Shown piece by piece: positions 33,943 to 44,789 of a DNA stretch of 64,000 nt. The translations under genes and the position numbers were made by a program. Location: positions 10,887,362-10,951,361 of the forward strand of contig NC_091346.1 in assembly GCF_038502225.1 (NCBI RefSeq). The letters are read 5' to 3'. The stretch is from Cherax quadricarinatus (taxonomy: Eukaryota; Arthropoda; Malacostraca; Decapoda; Parastacidae). How positions within the stretch are numbered: position 1 is the first letter of the stretch; every line of letters begins with the position of its first letter. The notes under the pieces are model-generated. The model saw nothing but the letters and a program-made list of their open reading frames with translations, made no database searches and was not told where the DNA came from.

Positions 33943-36179
33943 GAGCAGTTCAGACATTGAGGACATCACTTACGAGAGGCCCCTTGGAGCTAGCGATCAT
34001 GTGGTGCTGAGTTTTGATTATATAGTAGAGTTACAAGTGGAGAAGGTAACAGGAACTGAAGGGGTCAGGCCAAACTATAAAAGGGGGGACTACACAGGTA
34101 TGAGAAACTTCCTGCAGGAGGTTCAGTGGGACAGAGAAATGGTAGGAAAATCAGTAAACGAGATGATGGAATATATGGCAACAAAGTGCAAGGAGGCAGA
34201 GGAAAGTTTTGTTCCCAAGGGAAACAGAAATAATAGGAAGACCAAAACGAGTCCTTGGTTTACCCGAAGGTGTAGGGAGGCAAAAACTAAGTGCAACAAA
34301 GAATGGAAAAGGTACAGGAGGCATAGGACCCAGGAAAACAAGGAGATTAGTAGAAGAGTATGCACAGATAAGGAGGGAGGCCCAGCGACAGTATGAAAAC
34401 GACATAGCATCGAAAGTCAAATCTGACCCGAAACTGCTGTATAGCCACATTAGGAGGAAGACAACAGTCAAGGACCAGGTGATAAGGCTGAGGAAAGAAG
34501 GTGGAGAACTCACAAGAAACGATCAAGAGGCATGTGAGGAGCTCAACACGAGATTTAAGGAAGTATTTACAGTAGAGTCAGGAAGGACTCTGGGGGGACA
34601 GACCAGATGGGGACACCAGCAAGGAATACACCAACAAGTGTTGGACGACATACATACAGATGAGGAGGAGGTGACGAAACTGCTAAGGGACATCGATACC
34701 TCAAAGGCAATGGGACCGGACAACATCTCCCCGTGGGTCCTTAGAGAGGGAGCAGATATGTTGTGCGTGCCACTTACCACAATCATCAACACGTCCCTGG
34801 AAACTGGGCAACTACCTGAGGTATGGAAGACGGCAAACGTAGTTCCCATTTTTAAAAAAGGAGACAGAAAAGAGGCACTAAACTATAGACCTGTGTCATT
34901 GACGTGTATAGTATGCAAAATTATGGAGAAGATTATCAGGAGGAGAGTGGTGGAGCACCTGGAACGGAACAAGAGTATAAATACCAACCAGCACGGAATC
35001 ATGGAAGGCAAATCCTGTGTCACAAACCTTCTGGAGTTTTATGATAAAATAACAGAAGTAAGACACGAGAGAGAGGGGTGGGTTGATTGCATCTTCTTGG
35101 ACTGCAAGAAGGCCTTTGGCACAGTTCCTCACAAGAGATTAGTGCAGAAGCTAGAGCATCAGGCTCATATAACAGGAAGGGCACTGCAATGGATCAGAGA
35201 ATACCTGACAGGGAGACAACAACGAGTCATGGTACGTAATGATGTATCACAGTGGGCACCTGTGACGAGCGGGGTCCCACAGGGGTCGGTCCTAGGACCA
35301 GTGCTATTTTTGGTATATGTGAACGACATGATGGAAGGGTTAGACTCAGAAGTGTCCCTGTTTGCAGATGATGTGAAGTTAATGAGGAGAATTAAATCTG
35401 ATGAGGACCAGGCAGGACTTCAAAGAGACCTGGACAGACTGGACACCTGGTCCAGCAAATGGCTTCTCGAATTTAATCCTGCCAAATGCAAAGTCATGAA
35501 GATAGGGGAAGGGCACAGAAGACCACAGACCGAGTATAGGCTAGGTGGCCAAAGACTGCAAACCTCACTCAAGGAGAAAGATCTTGGGGTGAGTATAACA
35601 CCGAGCATGTCTCCGGAAGCACACATCAACCAGATAACTGCTGCAGCATATGGGCGCCTGGCAAACCTGAGAACAGCATTCCGATACCTTAGTAAGGAAT
35701 CGTTCAAGACACTGTACACCGTGTATGTCAGGCCCAGACTGGAGTATGCAGCACCTGTTTGGAACCCGCACTTGATAAAGCACGTCAAGAAACTAGAGAA
35801 AGTACAAAGGTTTGCGACAAGGTTAGTTCCAGAGCTAAGGGGAATGTCCTATGAAGAAAGATTAAGGGAAATCGGCCTGACGACACTGGAGGACAGGAGG
35901 GTCAGAGGAGACATGATAACGACATATAAAATACTGCGTGGAATAGACAAGGTGGACAAAGACAGGATGTTCCAGGGAGGGGACACAGAAACAAGAGGCC
36001 ACAATTGGAAGTTGAAGACACAAATGAGTCAGAGAGATATTAGGAAGTATTTCTTCAGTCATAGAGTTGTAAGGCAGTGGAATAGCCTAGAAAATGACGT
36101 AGTGGAGACAGGAACCATACACAGTTTTAAGACGAGGTTTGATAAAGCTCATGGAGCGGGGAGAGAGAGGGCCCAGTAG
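33941..36179 (+). pseudogene. LINE-A ORF2: end of endonuclease, RT and C-terminal region
   Basis: The first part (to about 34345) is in one frame and includes the GASDH endonuclease motif. A frameshift near 34345 leads to the long frame that ends at 36179. RT motifs in that frame: KANVVPIFKKGD-like block (TANVVPIFKKGDRK), NYRPVSLTC, FLDCKKAFGTVPHKRL with catalytic Asp, [14 protein letters not shown], and SLFADDVKL with the YxDD-type box near 35361. The C-terminal part has RPRLEYAAPVWNPHL and RGHNWKLKT. The RT active site looks complete, but the 5' truncation and frameshift mean it cannot be autonomous. Confidence 0.88.
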
Positions 36180-36250
36180 CAACCGGTGAAGAGGCGGGGC
36201 CAGGAGCTAAGACTCGACCCTTGCAACCACAAATAGGTGAGTACAAATAG
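33941..36250 (+). mobile_element. LINE-A, 5'-truncated copy (CR1/L2-group non-LTR retrotransposon)
   Basis: The copy begins at the end of the endonuclease (PLGASDHVVLSFDY), runs through the complete RT and C-terminal region, and ends in a tandem 14-bp tail (ACAAATAGGTGAGT, twice) that merges into (CA)n. Both flanks are (CA)n. It is the best-preserved of four LINE-A copies in this window (others at 6430-7290, 15850-16308 and 36383-36970). Confidence 0.9.
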
Positions 36251-36253
36251 GTG

Positions 36254-36255
<2 letters not shown>

Positions 36256-36316
<61 letters not shown>

Positions 36317-36325
36317 ACACACACA

Positions 36326-36376
<51 letters not shown>

Positions 36377-36382
36377 ACACAT
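36256..36382. repeat. (CA)n microsatellite with rare substitutions
   Basis: About 60 CA units with a few changes, between two LINE-A 3' tails. Confidence 0.97.
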
Positions 36383-36970
36383 AGCCAGGAGCTATGACTC
36401 AACCCCTGCAACCACAAATAGGTGAGTACAAATAGGTGAGTACACAGGTCTACAAAGAGACCTCGACAGCAGTGCCAAATGCAAAGTCATGAATATCGGG
36501 GAAGGGCAAAGAAGACCGCAGACAGAGTATAGTCTAGGCGGCCAAAGACTGCAAACCTCACTTAAGGAGAAAGATCTAGGAGTGAGTATAATACCGAGCA
36601 CGTCGACCGAAGCACACATTAACTAAATAACTGCTGCGGCAAATGGGCGTCTGGCAAACCTGAGAAGAGCGTTCCGATACCTCAGTAAGGAATCGTTCAA
36701 GACTCTATACACTGCGTACGTCAGGCCCATACTGGAGTACACAGCACCAGTTTGGAACCCACACCTGGTCAAGCATGTCAAGAAATTAGAGAAAGTGCAA
36801 AGGTTTGCAACAAGGCTAGTTCCAGAGCTAAGGGGAATGTCCTACGAAGAAAGGTTAAGGGAAATCGGCCTGACGACACTGGAGGACAGGAGGGTCAGAG
36901 GGAGACATGATAACGGCATACAAAATACTGCGTGGAATAGATAAGGTGGACAGAGACAGGTTGTTCTAGA
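36383..36970 (+). mobile_element. LINE-A tail plus a second truncated LINE-A fragment
   Basis: 36383-36443 is a LINE-A 3' tail (CCAGGAGCTATGACTC..., then the 14-bp repeat twice). Immediately after comes another 5'-truncated LINE-A piece that lacks a segment near 36470 and runs to about 36970, with a stop at 36624-36626 and a 1-bp shift near 36901. Confidence 0.85.
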
Positions 36971-37009
36971 GATGGATCACATTATACAGCTTATGTGTTT
37001 ATTTTTCCA

Positions 37010-37215
37010 TGTAATCCACTTCTTTGCTCATATGCTGTATTCTTTTCAAGACTGATGGACTGATTACATCGACTCAAAACTGAGGGACTGATTACCTCAA
37101 ACACCTCCTGTTCTTCACAGTTCTCCTTTGTAAGGACTGATGAAGCCACTGTGTGGCGAAACTTTTCTTCTATAAAGATACCCAAGTGTTGCACATGTGT
37201 CTAATTTATCAACAA
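37010..37215 (+). mobile_element. Penelope-like element 3' tail (PLE1 type), diverged
   Basis: It matches the PLE1 tail at 43521-43680 (GGGACTGATTACCTC, GATGAAGCCACTGTGTGGCG, AAAGATACCCAAG, CTAATTTATCAAC). Confidence 0.75.
37130..37180 (+). ncRNA. hammerhead-ribozyme-like motif, PLE1 type, degraded
   Basis: It has CTGATGA, stem II GCCAC/GTGGC and GAAA, but the ACGT helix III reads ACTT, so it is probably inactive. Confidence 0.5.
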
Positions 37216-38480
37216 ACAGACTCTCCAGGATATCCTGGCCCGGGTTTTCTCTATGGGTAAAGAGTACATGTATAAAGAGTGGAGATTCAGGTGGAGAATG
37301 TTGGGTAAGTTGGATTTGAGAAGACAGGCACATAGCTGAACTCCTTGCCAGGAATCTTCTTCATCGTTATCCTACATAAGAACCCACACACTCGCCCTAC
37401 CCGTGCAGGTCCGTATCAAATCCAACCTACCAAACATTCTCCACCAGACTCTCCACTCTATATATATTCATGTACTCTTTGCCCATGGAGAAGACCCGGG
37501 CCAGGATGTCCTGGAGAACTGACTTTCACATGTTTACCTCGGTAGATCTGTTTGTGACTTGATATATTGATAATTCCAAGATTCTGCGGTACTGAGCTTA
37601 ACCACGTCGACCACTCAGTCCAGTGTACACTAGAATAAGAAGTTGACGGCACTTCTTTTCCCTGATGTTCTCTGCAAAGCTGACCATGAACATCGTTTTA
37701 AAGTCTATAGCAAATCCAACACGATCTTCTCCACTTACACTCTTACTACGACACCAAAACTAAATGTTGAGTAATCATAGGTTTCTTCCCTCAGACTCTG
37801 TAGTAATGAATTCCTTGAGGAGGAATACTCTCTCGTAGAACAAGTATTTTCTAAATTCACTATCCTCGTTGCTTCATTAGAGACTGCAGACACCCAGACA
37901 AGATACTGCCAAGAGGGAATACAGAGTCCTCCCCACCATCTCCTTTAACAAACACATTTCCATCAACTTTTCCATTACCTTATTCCAAGTATCTACCTCC
38001 ACATCCACCACCATCAAAGACAACACAGTAAGAGGCACCACAAGGTTCAATCCTCTTCACTGGTATATATAAACCCTTGCAACGATAGCAACCAATTGTA
38101 CGTGGGCGAGACATCCAGAGACATCCAAACATGTATTTCAGAACACCAATACTCAGGAAGAATGGACTATTTAAGGAATGTCTACCATCTGAACCGGAAC
38201 TTCCACAAGCATTTAATCAACTACAGAGACGCAAGACTCATCGCCAGGGAAGAAAACAATCAGTAACGCAGAATCTTAGCATCTTCACTTAAGTATCTGT
38301 ATATCTAACAGTTTCAACGAGAACAACGGCTTTTACAACATAGTTGAACTCATTGCCAGGAAACTTCTTTGTTGTTATCCTACATAAGAACCCACACACT
38401 CGCCCGTACCGTGCAGGTCAGTCTCAAGTCCAACTTCTCCAACATTCTCCACCTGACTCTCCACCGTCGTGTTCTCTTTA
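37216..38480 (+). mobile_element. Penelope-like element remnant (PLE5) with repeated flank
   Basis: 37338-37456 and 38349-38465 are direct repeats, 1.01 kb apart, at moderate identity. 37220-37335 is also roughly the reverse complement of 37405-37525. Between the direct repeats, 37740-38290 reads as a decayed end of a PLE protein and its GIY-YIG endonuclease. Confidence 0.6.
38060..38290 (+). pseudogene. GIY-YIG endonuclease remnant of a Penelope-like element
   Basis: Around 38062 the translation reads GIYK and, after a 1-base shift, CNDSNQLYVGETSRDIQTC, the GIY...YVG signature with the following ETSR segment; then YRDARLIAREENNQ and a stop. It is a C-terminal PLE domain. No RT is intact upstream, though 37870-38050 (EYRVLPTISFNKHI) resembles the RT-to-endonuclease linker. 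Confidence 0.7.
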
Positions 38481-38499
38481 ATCAGGTAGATCAAGTCAC

Positions 38500-41480
38500 A
38501 AAAATAAACACAAATCCATTATATTGCATGTGTTTATTTTTCCACTTGTCTAACCTATTTTTAAAGCTACACAAGGTTTCAGCTTCAGTAACCTCTAATC
38601 GGGAGTTTGTTCCACTCATCCACAACTCATTTACCAAACAACTGCTTTCCTATATCCTTTCTGAATCTAATTTTTTCCAACGTGAACCCACTGCTGCGAG
38701 TTCTAGTGTGGTTAGATATTTTTAGCACGTTAATTACATCTGTTTTATTTATTCCGGTTTTCCATTTATGCACCTCAATCATATTCCCCCTAATTATGAA
38801 TCTATCCAGAAAGTGCAGTTTCAGAGCCCTGAGTCTATTCATGAAGGAAATATTTCTGATACATGGGATCAACTTTGTCATCCTTCTTTTACGTTTTCGA
38901 GGCATTTATGTCCACTCTGCAATACGGTGACAAGAAGAGTGCAGCATAATCTAACTGAGGTCTAACCAACGAAATATAAAGTTGAAGGATAACCTGAGGA
39001 CTCGTGTTATTATAATTCTTGAAATGAAGTCAAGAAATATACTCACCTTATTGCTACCACTTACGCACTGCTGTCTTGCTTTAGATTATTGCTAACCAGA
39101 ACTCCTAAATCTTTTTCGCATTCAGAGTGATTAAGCTCTTTATTATTTAGTTTATAAGCATCATAGTTATTTTTTTCAAAGGCTTAAAACTTTGCATTTG
39201 TGTATTTTAAACTGCATCTGCCATTTCTCCGACCATTGCATCGGTCCATTGAGATCTTCATGCAGCTCTCTAGTGTCCTCGTCAGAATTAATCCGATGGT
39301 GGTTTTGGTGTCATCGGCAACCTTGTTTATGTAGTTATTTATTCCTTAAACTATGTCATTTATGTATACTGTGAACAAAAATATGTCCAACACTGACCCC
39401 TGTGGAACACCACTTGAGACTCGTCTCCATTTTGATTTCTCCCATTTATACAATCTCTGTGTTGCCTGTCAACCACACTTTATGAAAAAAAAATTCTCCC
39501 ATTCCTTGTGCCTCTTCTTTCCTCAACAATTTCCAATGTAGTACTCTATCAAAAAACTTACTGAAGTCCACATACACAGTATCATATTCAATACCATGAC
39601 CTACCTCCTCATATACCTCAGTGAAAAAAATTAGCAAATTCCTAAGGTAGGAACGCGTCTTTGCAAAACCATGCTGAGTCATTGATCAATTTATGTTTTA
39701 CCAGGTGGCTACGCATAGCCTCGGCAGTTATTGATTTCATTAATCTTCTTACAGTGTATGTTAGGCTAATTGGTCTCTAATTCGAAGCTAAAGACCTGTC
39801 TCCTGCTTTGTGGAACAGAATCTCATTTGTCATTTGTCACTTTCTCGCACTATGCCAGTTTGTAACGATATGTTGAAAAGACAAGCCAATAGTCTCTTAA
39901 GTTCCTCCTCACATTCCTATATAACTCAGGGCATGAGGATCTGTTACGTTTAATTCCATCTATTGTTCTAAGAACTGTCAGTGGTGACTTTGATCGTGCA
40001 CAAGTTATTTTCATTCTGATCTACATAATTTTTAGTACTGTAATTTTATTAGCATCTTCCTTTGTAATAACTAATAGGAAATAAGTGTTGAAGATTGAGC
40101 ACATTTCTTTGTCACGGTCAGCGAGCTGACCTGAGCAACTTTTAAGTAGGTCTATCTTGTCTCTAATCTTGTTGTTATATACCTGAAAGTAACTTGTTGG
40201 GTTAATCGTCGAATCTTTTGCGACTTTAACTTTATAATGTCTTTTTACTCTTGTTCCTTTTTTATTTTTATTTTTGATTGAATATATTGATTTCTTAAGT
40301 GTCCTCACAGCTTGTAAATGCACATGAGATGTTATAATATATTGTTCTACCATTTAGGATCATTTTTCCTTGATTTAATTTTGCTATTTGGACCATAAGT
40401 ATTTCGATATCATTGAAATATACATTGAAAGAGTCACATTGGCAACCATCCCCAGCGGATTATGACCAGTCAGATCACACCAAACCCTTCATCCCCCACC
40501 CAGGTAATTTTGCATTTCCATGAAAACTGGCAAGCAGAGGTCAGGAACATTGACTTGGTTGTTGTTATATATCTTTAAACTGAGTGATTTGTGATCGTTA
40601 ATCTCAAGAATGTTAATTAATTATTCCTTGTTGACAAGAACTAAGTCAAACAGGTTGTTTCCTCTAGTTGGTTCTGTCACACACTGTATTAAAAACAGTC
40701 TTGGATCGTATCAACAGTCACTAGACTCATGATTTCTTGTCAAATTAGTCCAGTCAGTTTCTCTAAAGTTAAAATCTCCTATTAATAGCACAACACTTTC
40801 ATATCTAGATGGTTTGGACATGTAGAGAGAATGGAGCGAAACAGAATGACTTCAAGAGTGTATCAGTCTGTAGTGGAAGGAAGGCGGGGTAGGGGTCGGC
40901 CTAGGAAAGGTTGGAGGGAGGGGGTAAAGGAGGTTTGTGTGCTAGGGGCTTGGACTTCCAGCAGGCATGTGTGAGCGTGTTTGATAGGAGTGAATGGAGA
41001 CAAATGGTTTTTAATACTTGACGTGCTGTTGGAGTGTGAGCAAAGTAACATTTATGAAGGGGTTCAGGGAAACCGGCAGGCCGGACTTGAGTCCTGGAGA
41101 TGGGAAGTACAGTGCCTGCACTCTGAAGGAGGGGTGTTAATGTTGCAGTTTAAAAACTGTAGTGTAAAGCACCCTTCTGGCAAGACAGTGATGGAGTGAG
41201 TGATGGTGAAAGTTTTTCTTTTTCGGGCCACCCTGCCTTGGTGGGAATCGGCCAGTGTGATAATAAAAAAAAAAATAATAATAATATCTTATACATTTAC
41301 TCCAATAAAAGTTTACTGCATTTCCTGTTAAGGTTCAGGACCTCAAAATCACACCCAGGATTAGTTTTTCACGTCCCTCCAAAACATGTAGTCAAACAGA
41401 TTCGGTGCCCGTCGCTTCTAATTTTATATCTTGCCTAATTCAACAGTTTAAAATATGTCTGACATACATCGCCACTCCAA
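38500..41480 (-). mobile_element. CR1-like element B3, heavily decayed, interrupted by an RTE-like fragment
   Basis: Minus-strand similarity to the CR1-B copies runs from EN-level sequence (41480-41330 and 40795-40560) through RT (40360-39150) to the C-terminal coding region (38980-38530). Stops and shifts are frequent. The plus-strand LINE fragment at 40800-41285 splits it. Confidence 0.75.
40800..41285 (+). mobile_element. LINE 3' fragment, RTE-like C terminus with (AAT)n tail
   Basis: The translation RWFGHVERMERNRMTSRVY then GRRGRGRPRKGWREGVKEV is the typical C-terminal end of RTE-type (or similar) LINE proteins. After the stop it continues to GGTGGGAATCGGCCAGTGTG and an A-rich tail with AATAATAAT. 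It is inserted in CR1 copy B3. The same 3' segment in reverse occurs at 15121-15168. Confidence 0.7.
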
Positions 41481-41941
41481 CATTATGCCGGGTGAGCGCC
41501 CCGCCATACATTGCTGTGATGGAATTTCAAAGGTCTACCATACAGGGGGTCTTTTCTCGTCAGTGCATTCTGCTGGGTAGCAGATGTTAGCATGATGTCA
41601 CGGCCTTCACCACACTTCACAGTGACTTCTCATTGCTCACGTGGCTGCCGTGGTGAGAACTGCTACACTTTTGTCTCTCATCCACCCCATCTTTTGTCCA
41701 GTGTTCCCTTTGGTTTTGGGGCTATACATCTTTGACTATTGGTAAAAGGAAGTCTTTAATACCTGAAACTATAGCTCAAATCACAGGGCTTCACTAAGCT
41801 GAGCACCAGACGAAAGAAACAGTGGAGAATGTTTGTATGTGTGAGCGTTCAGTGAGGAACTGGGAGTAGCGTTTCAAGGCTGGTGGCGGTGTCGAGTTAC
41901 TGTCTACCAAACTTCGGCCTGGCCCTTCGAAGAAGACATCT
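41481..41941. other. no gene seen
   Basis: Anonymous sequence. A short string (ATTATGCCGGGTGAGCGC) recurs at 59991-60008. Confidence 0.5.
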
Positions 41942-42012
41942 ATTCATACCTTAACTGTGTTAAAATAGCAGTTATAGAATAACTGCTTATTTAACACAGT
42001 TAAGGTACGAAT
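41942..42012. repeat. 34-bp-arm hairpin next to the CR1 5' end
   Basis: Arms around a 3-base loop (AGA at 41976-41978), containing ACCTTAACTGTGTTAAA and its complement, with a few mismatches. It lies just upstream of the CR1 ORF1 fragment. Confidence 0.8.
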
Positions 42013-42039
42013 GATTAGTGATGAGGACAGGTACACAAT

Positions 42040-42465
42040 GTGATCATGTGACTCCTGTACAGTGGTGACCTGTACTTAACTCTGTGAAGAAGTGTCTTGT
42101 GTGCTCCCCGTGGACTGGACCAAGATGCCCTCCATCGAGCAACTTTACCAGCAGCTTAAGGAAGAATTGAGGGTAGCGAAGATGGAGATACGGCGATTGA
42201 CTGAAGAAAACAAGAGGATTCGTAGTAGTCCTCCTGTTTCGAGTCCTCAAATCAAGAAGGGAACGTGGACAGTGGCTGGACAGCATGAGACGAAGTTGAC
42301 GATCAAGAAGACGAATGGAAAGGTAGAGACGACGAAGAAGAAAGAGACTGCTGTGGAAACTGTTTGGAACATCCAATGCATTCTCGATGCTACCCGACAA
42401 ATGTGAGTCGACTACTGGGAACGCCACTACAAACGACACCAAGGAAGGTAAGAATATTGTTGTTT
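42040..42465 (+). mobile_element. CR1-like 5' UTR and ORF1 N-terminal fragment
   Basis: From about 42055 (CAGTGGTGACCTGTACTTA) it matches the 5' UTR of copy B1, then the ORF1 start at 42125 (MPSIEQLYQQLKEELRVAKM). It follows ORF1 to about the KEGKNIVV position and is cut there by a PLE tail. One of the two acidic repeats seen in B1 ORF1 is absent. Confidence 0.85.
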
Positions 42466-42649
42466 GTAGATGAATGGTTCAGAGAACCGACATGTTGATA
42501 AATTAGACACATGTGCAACTCTTGGGTATCTTTATTGAGGAAACGTTTCGCCACACAGTGGCTTCATCAGTCCATACAAAGGAGAATCTTTGTACAGTAC
42601 AAATGTGACACCGCCTATGACTGCTGCACCTCTCCTACCAACGGTTTAT
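42466..42649 (-). mobile_element. Penelope-like element tail, PLE1 type
   Basis: On the minus strand it shares the PLE1 tail, hammerhead-like motif, TAATTTATCAACATGTCGG and the terminal hairpin. It lies between a plus-strand CR1 ORF1 fragment and the 3' end of minus-strand CR1-B2. Confidence 0.8.
42526..42577 (-). ncRNA. hammerhead ribozyme candidate, PLE1 type
   Basis: CTGATGA, stem II GCCAC-TGT-GTGGC, GAAA, helix III ACGT, then T and TCC pairing with GGA before the core; distal helix I is GTAT with ATAC. Confidence 0.75.
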
Positions 42650-42770
42650 AAGAACATAAGAATGTAGGAACACTGCAGAAGGCCTACTGGCCCATACGAG
42701 GCAGGTCCTTATCAAAACGACATCTACCTAAAGCTACTCAAGAAATAACTCCCGTACCCCTTGACACCAA

Positions 42771-43358
42771 TCAAACCCAGCCCCTCCCACTCATATATTT
42801 GTCCAGTCTCTTCTTAAAGCTACCCAAGGTCCTAACCTCTATCACCCCACTGGGAAGACTGTTCCACGCATCTACAACTCTGTTAGAAAACCAGTACTTA
42901 CCTATGTCCTTTCTAAATCTAAATTTATCCAACTTAAATCCATTATTCCTGGTTCTTACCTGGTTCGACACCCTCAGTACTTTATTAATGTCTCCCTTGT
43001 TAATGCCCGTCATCCACTTATACACTTCAATGATATCTCCCCTCATTCTACGCCTCTCCAGAGAGTGGAGATTTAAGGCTTTAAGTCTATCTTCATACGG
43101 GAGGTTCCTTACACAGTAAATCATTTTAATCATTCTTCTCTGTATGTTCTTTAATGAGTCTATGTCCATCCTGTAGTAAGGGGACCAAAACTGAGCAGCA
43201 TAATCTAAATGAGGCCTCACTAGTGATGTAGTGATGTATAGAGCTGTAAAATAACTTTTGGACTTCTGTTACTTATACTTCTTGAGATAAATCCAAGTAA
43301 TCTGTTGGCCTTGTTGCGCACACTGAGGCACTGCTGTCTTGGCTTTAGATTTCTGCTT
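42771..43358 (-). pseudogene. CR1-B2 ORF2: C-terminal region
   Basis: The frame 43220-42771 has MRPHLDYAAQFWSPYYRMD, LPYEDRLKALNLHSLERRRM and FSNRVVDAWNSLPSGVIEV, which is conserved among all CR1-B copies in this window. Confidence 0.88.
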
Positions 43359-43387
43359 GATAAATTAGACACATATGCAACTCTTGG

Positions 43388-43439
43388 GTATCTTTATTGA
43401 GGAAACGTTTCGCCACACAGTGGCTTCATCAGTCCATAC
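43388..43439 (-). ncRNA. hammerhead ribozyme candidate, PLE1, left arm
   Basis: Mirror of the 43597-43648 motif, on the minus strand. Confidence 0.75.
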
Positions 43440-43596
43440 GTAGGAGAAACTTGAAGAACAGGAGGAGAATGAGGTAATCAGTCCCTCAACCTTGAGTCGA
43501 TGTGTTCAGTCCATCCAATTGATGGACTGAACACATCGACTCAAGGTTGAGGGACTGATTACCTCATTCTCCTCCTGTTCTTCAAGTTTCTCCTAC

Positions 43597-43648
43597 GTAT
43601 GGACTGATGAAGCCACTGTGTGGCGAAACGTTTCCTCAATAAAGATAC
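43597..43648 (+). ncRNA. hammerhead ribozyme candidate, PLE1, right arm
   Basis: Core CTGATGA (43604-43610), stem II GCCAC (43612-43616) with GTGGC (43620-43624), GAAA (43625-43628), helix III ACGT (43628-43631), H17 T (43632), helix I GGA with TCC (43633-43635) and distal GTAT with ATAC (43645-43648). The AATAAA at 43638-43643 lies in the internal loop. Confidence 0.78.
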
Positions 43649-43708
43649 CCAAGAGTTGCATATGTGTCTAATTTATCAACATGTCGGTTCTCTGAACCAT
43701 TCATCTAC

Positions 43709-44413
43709 AGATTTCTGCTTACCATGACTCCCAAGTCTTTTTCACATTCTGTATGACCAAGCTCTACTTCACCTAGATTATAGCTTCGAGGGTTATTTTC
43801 ATTACCAAGGGCAAGTACCTTACACTTATCCACATTAAACTTCATCTGCCATTTCTCAGACCAAGACATTAATTTGTTCAAATCGTCCTGGAGTTCATTG
43901 ATATCCTCCTCAGAGTGAATTATACGGCCTATCTTTGTATCATCAGCAAACTTACTCATGTCACTAGTAATCCCTTCATCAAGGTCATTAATGTAAATTA
44001 TGAACAAGAGAGGGCCTAAAACTGATCCCTGTGGAACGCCACTAGTGACTAATCCCCATTCAGATTTCACTCCATTAATGGTAACTCTCTGCTTTCTATT
44101 GGTAAGCCATGCCTCAATCCATGCTAGAACTTTACCTCCTATACCATGAGCTGCCACTTTTCTTAAGAGTCTCTTGTGAGGTACTCTGTCGAAGGCTTTA
44201 CTAAAATCCAAATAAACAATATCATATTCCATATCACTGTCAACTGCCTCAAATGTTCTATTGAAGAACGTCAGTAAGTTTGTCAGGCAGGAACGACCTC
44301 TCGTGAATCCATGCTGAGATTCATTTATCAAGTTATGCTCTTCAAGGTGACTTCTGATAATGTCAGCTATAATTGATTCCAATAACTTGCCCACTATAGA
44401 TGTGAGGCTTGTT
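43709..44413 (-). pseudogene. CR1-B2 ORF2: RT core
   Basis: [24 protein letters not shown]-type block ([16 protein letters not shown]), [16 protein letters not shown] with catalytic Asp, [14 protein letters not shown] and SKFADDTKIG near 43940, the YxDD-type box. The active-site residues are intact in this segment, but it is cut off from both ends by PLE insertions. Confidence 0.9.
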
Positions 44414-44439
44414 AGGTAAGACACATATGCAACAGTTAG

Positions 44440-44493
44440 GTATCTTTATTTTGAAACGTTTCGCCTACACAGTAGGCTTCTTCAGTCGAGTAC
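44440..44493 (-). ncRNA. hammerhead ribozyme candidate, PLE4, left arm
   Basis: Mirror of the 44736-44789 motif. Confidence 0.65.
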
Positions 44494-44735
44494 AGAAAAG
44501 TTGATAGAAGCAGAAGATACTTGAAGACGATGTAATCAGTCCATCACCCTTAAAGTTTTGAGGTGGTCAGTCCCTCAGTCTGGAGAAGAGCATTGTTCCG
44601 TTGTCTGAAACAATATTGTTTCAGACAACGGAACAATGCTCTTCTCCAGACTGAGGGACTGACCACCTCAAAACTTTAAGGGTGATGGACTGATTACATC
44701 GTCTTCAAGTATCTTCTGCTTCTATCAACTTTTCT

Positions 44736-44789
44736 GTACTCGACTGAAGAAGCCTACTGTGTAGGCGAAACGTTTCAAAATAAAGATAC
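44736..44789 (+). ncRNA. hammerhead ribozyme candidate, PLE4, right arm
   Basis: Core CTGAAGA, stem II GCCTAC-TGT-GTAGGC (a compensated longer version of PLE1), GAAA, helix III ACGT, helix I GA with TC and distal GTA with TAC. Helix I near the core is weak. Confidence 0.65.

Larger units (their letters stand above)
43359..43708. mobile_element. palindromic Penelope-like insertion (PLE1), 159-bp arms, 12-bp target duplication
   Basis: Left arm 43357-43515 and right arm 43521-43679 appear to be perfect reverse complements with a 5-base spacer. The right end extends further (ATGTCGGTTCTCTGAACC and on to 43708). Flanks are the 12-bp duplication AGATTTCTGCTT at 43347-43358 and 43709-43720. The host is CR1-B2. 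Confidence 0.9.

Noticed and set aside
36127..36417. Cys/Val-rich frames on the minus strand
   Set aside because: Translation of (CA)n only.
43625..43687. Alternative hammerhead fold with TGTC as the cleavage triplet and a long helix III loop
   Set aside because: The bases after TGTC do not pair with those before CTGATGA in any subfamily, whereas the ACGT-adjacent fold pairs in at least three.
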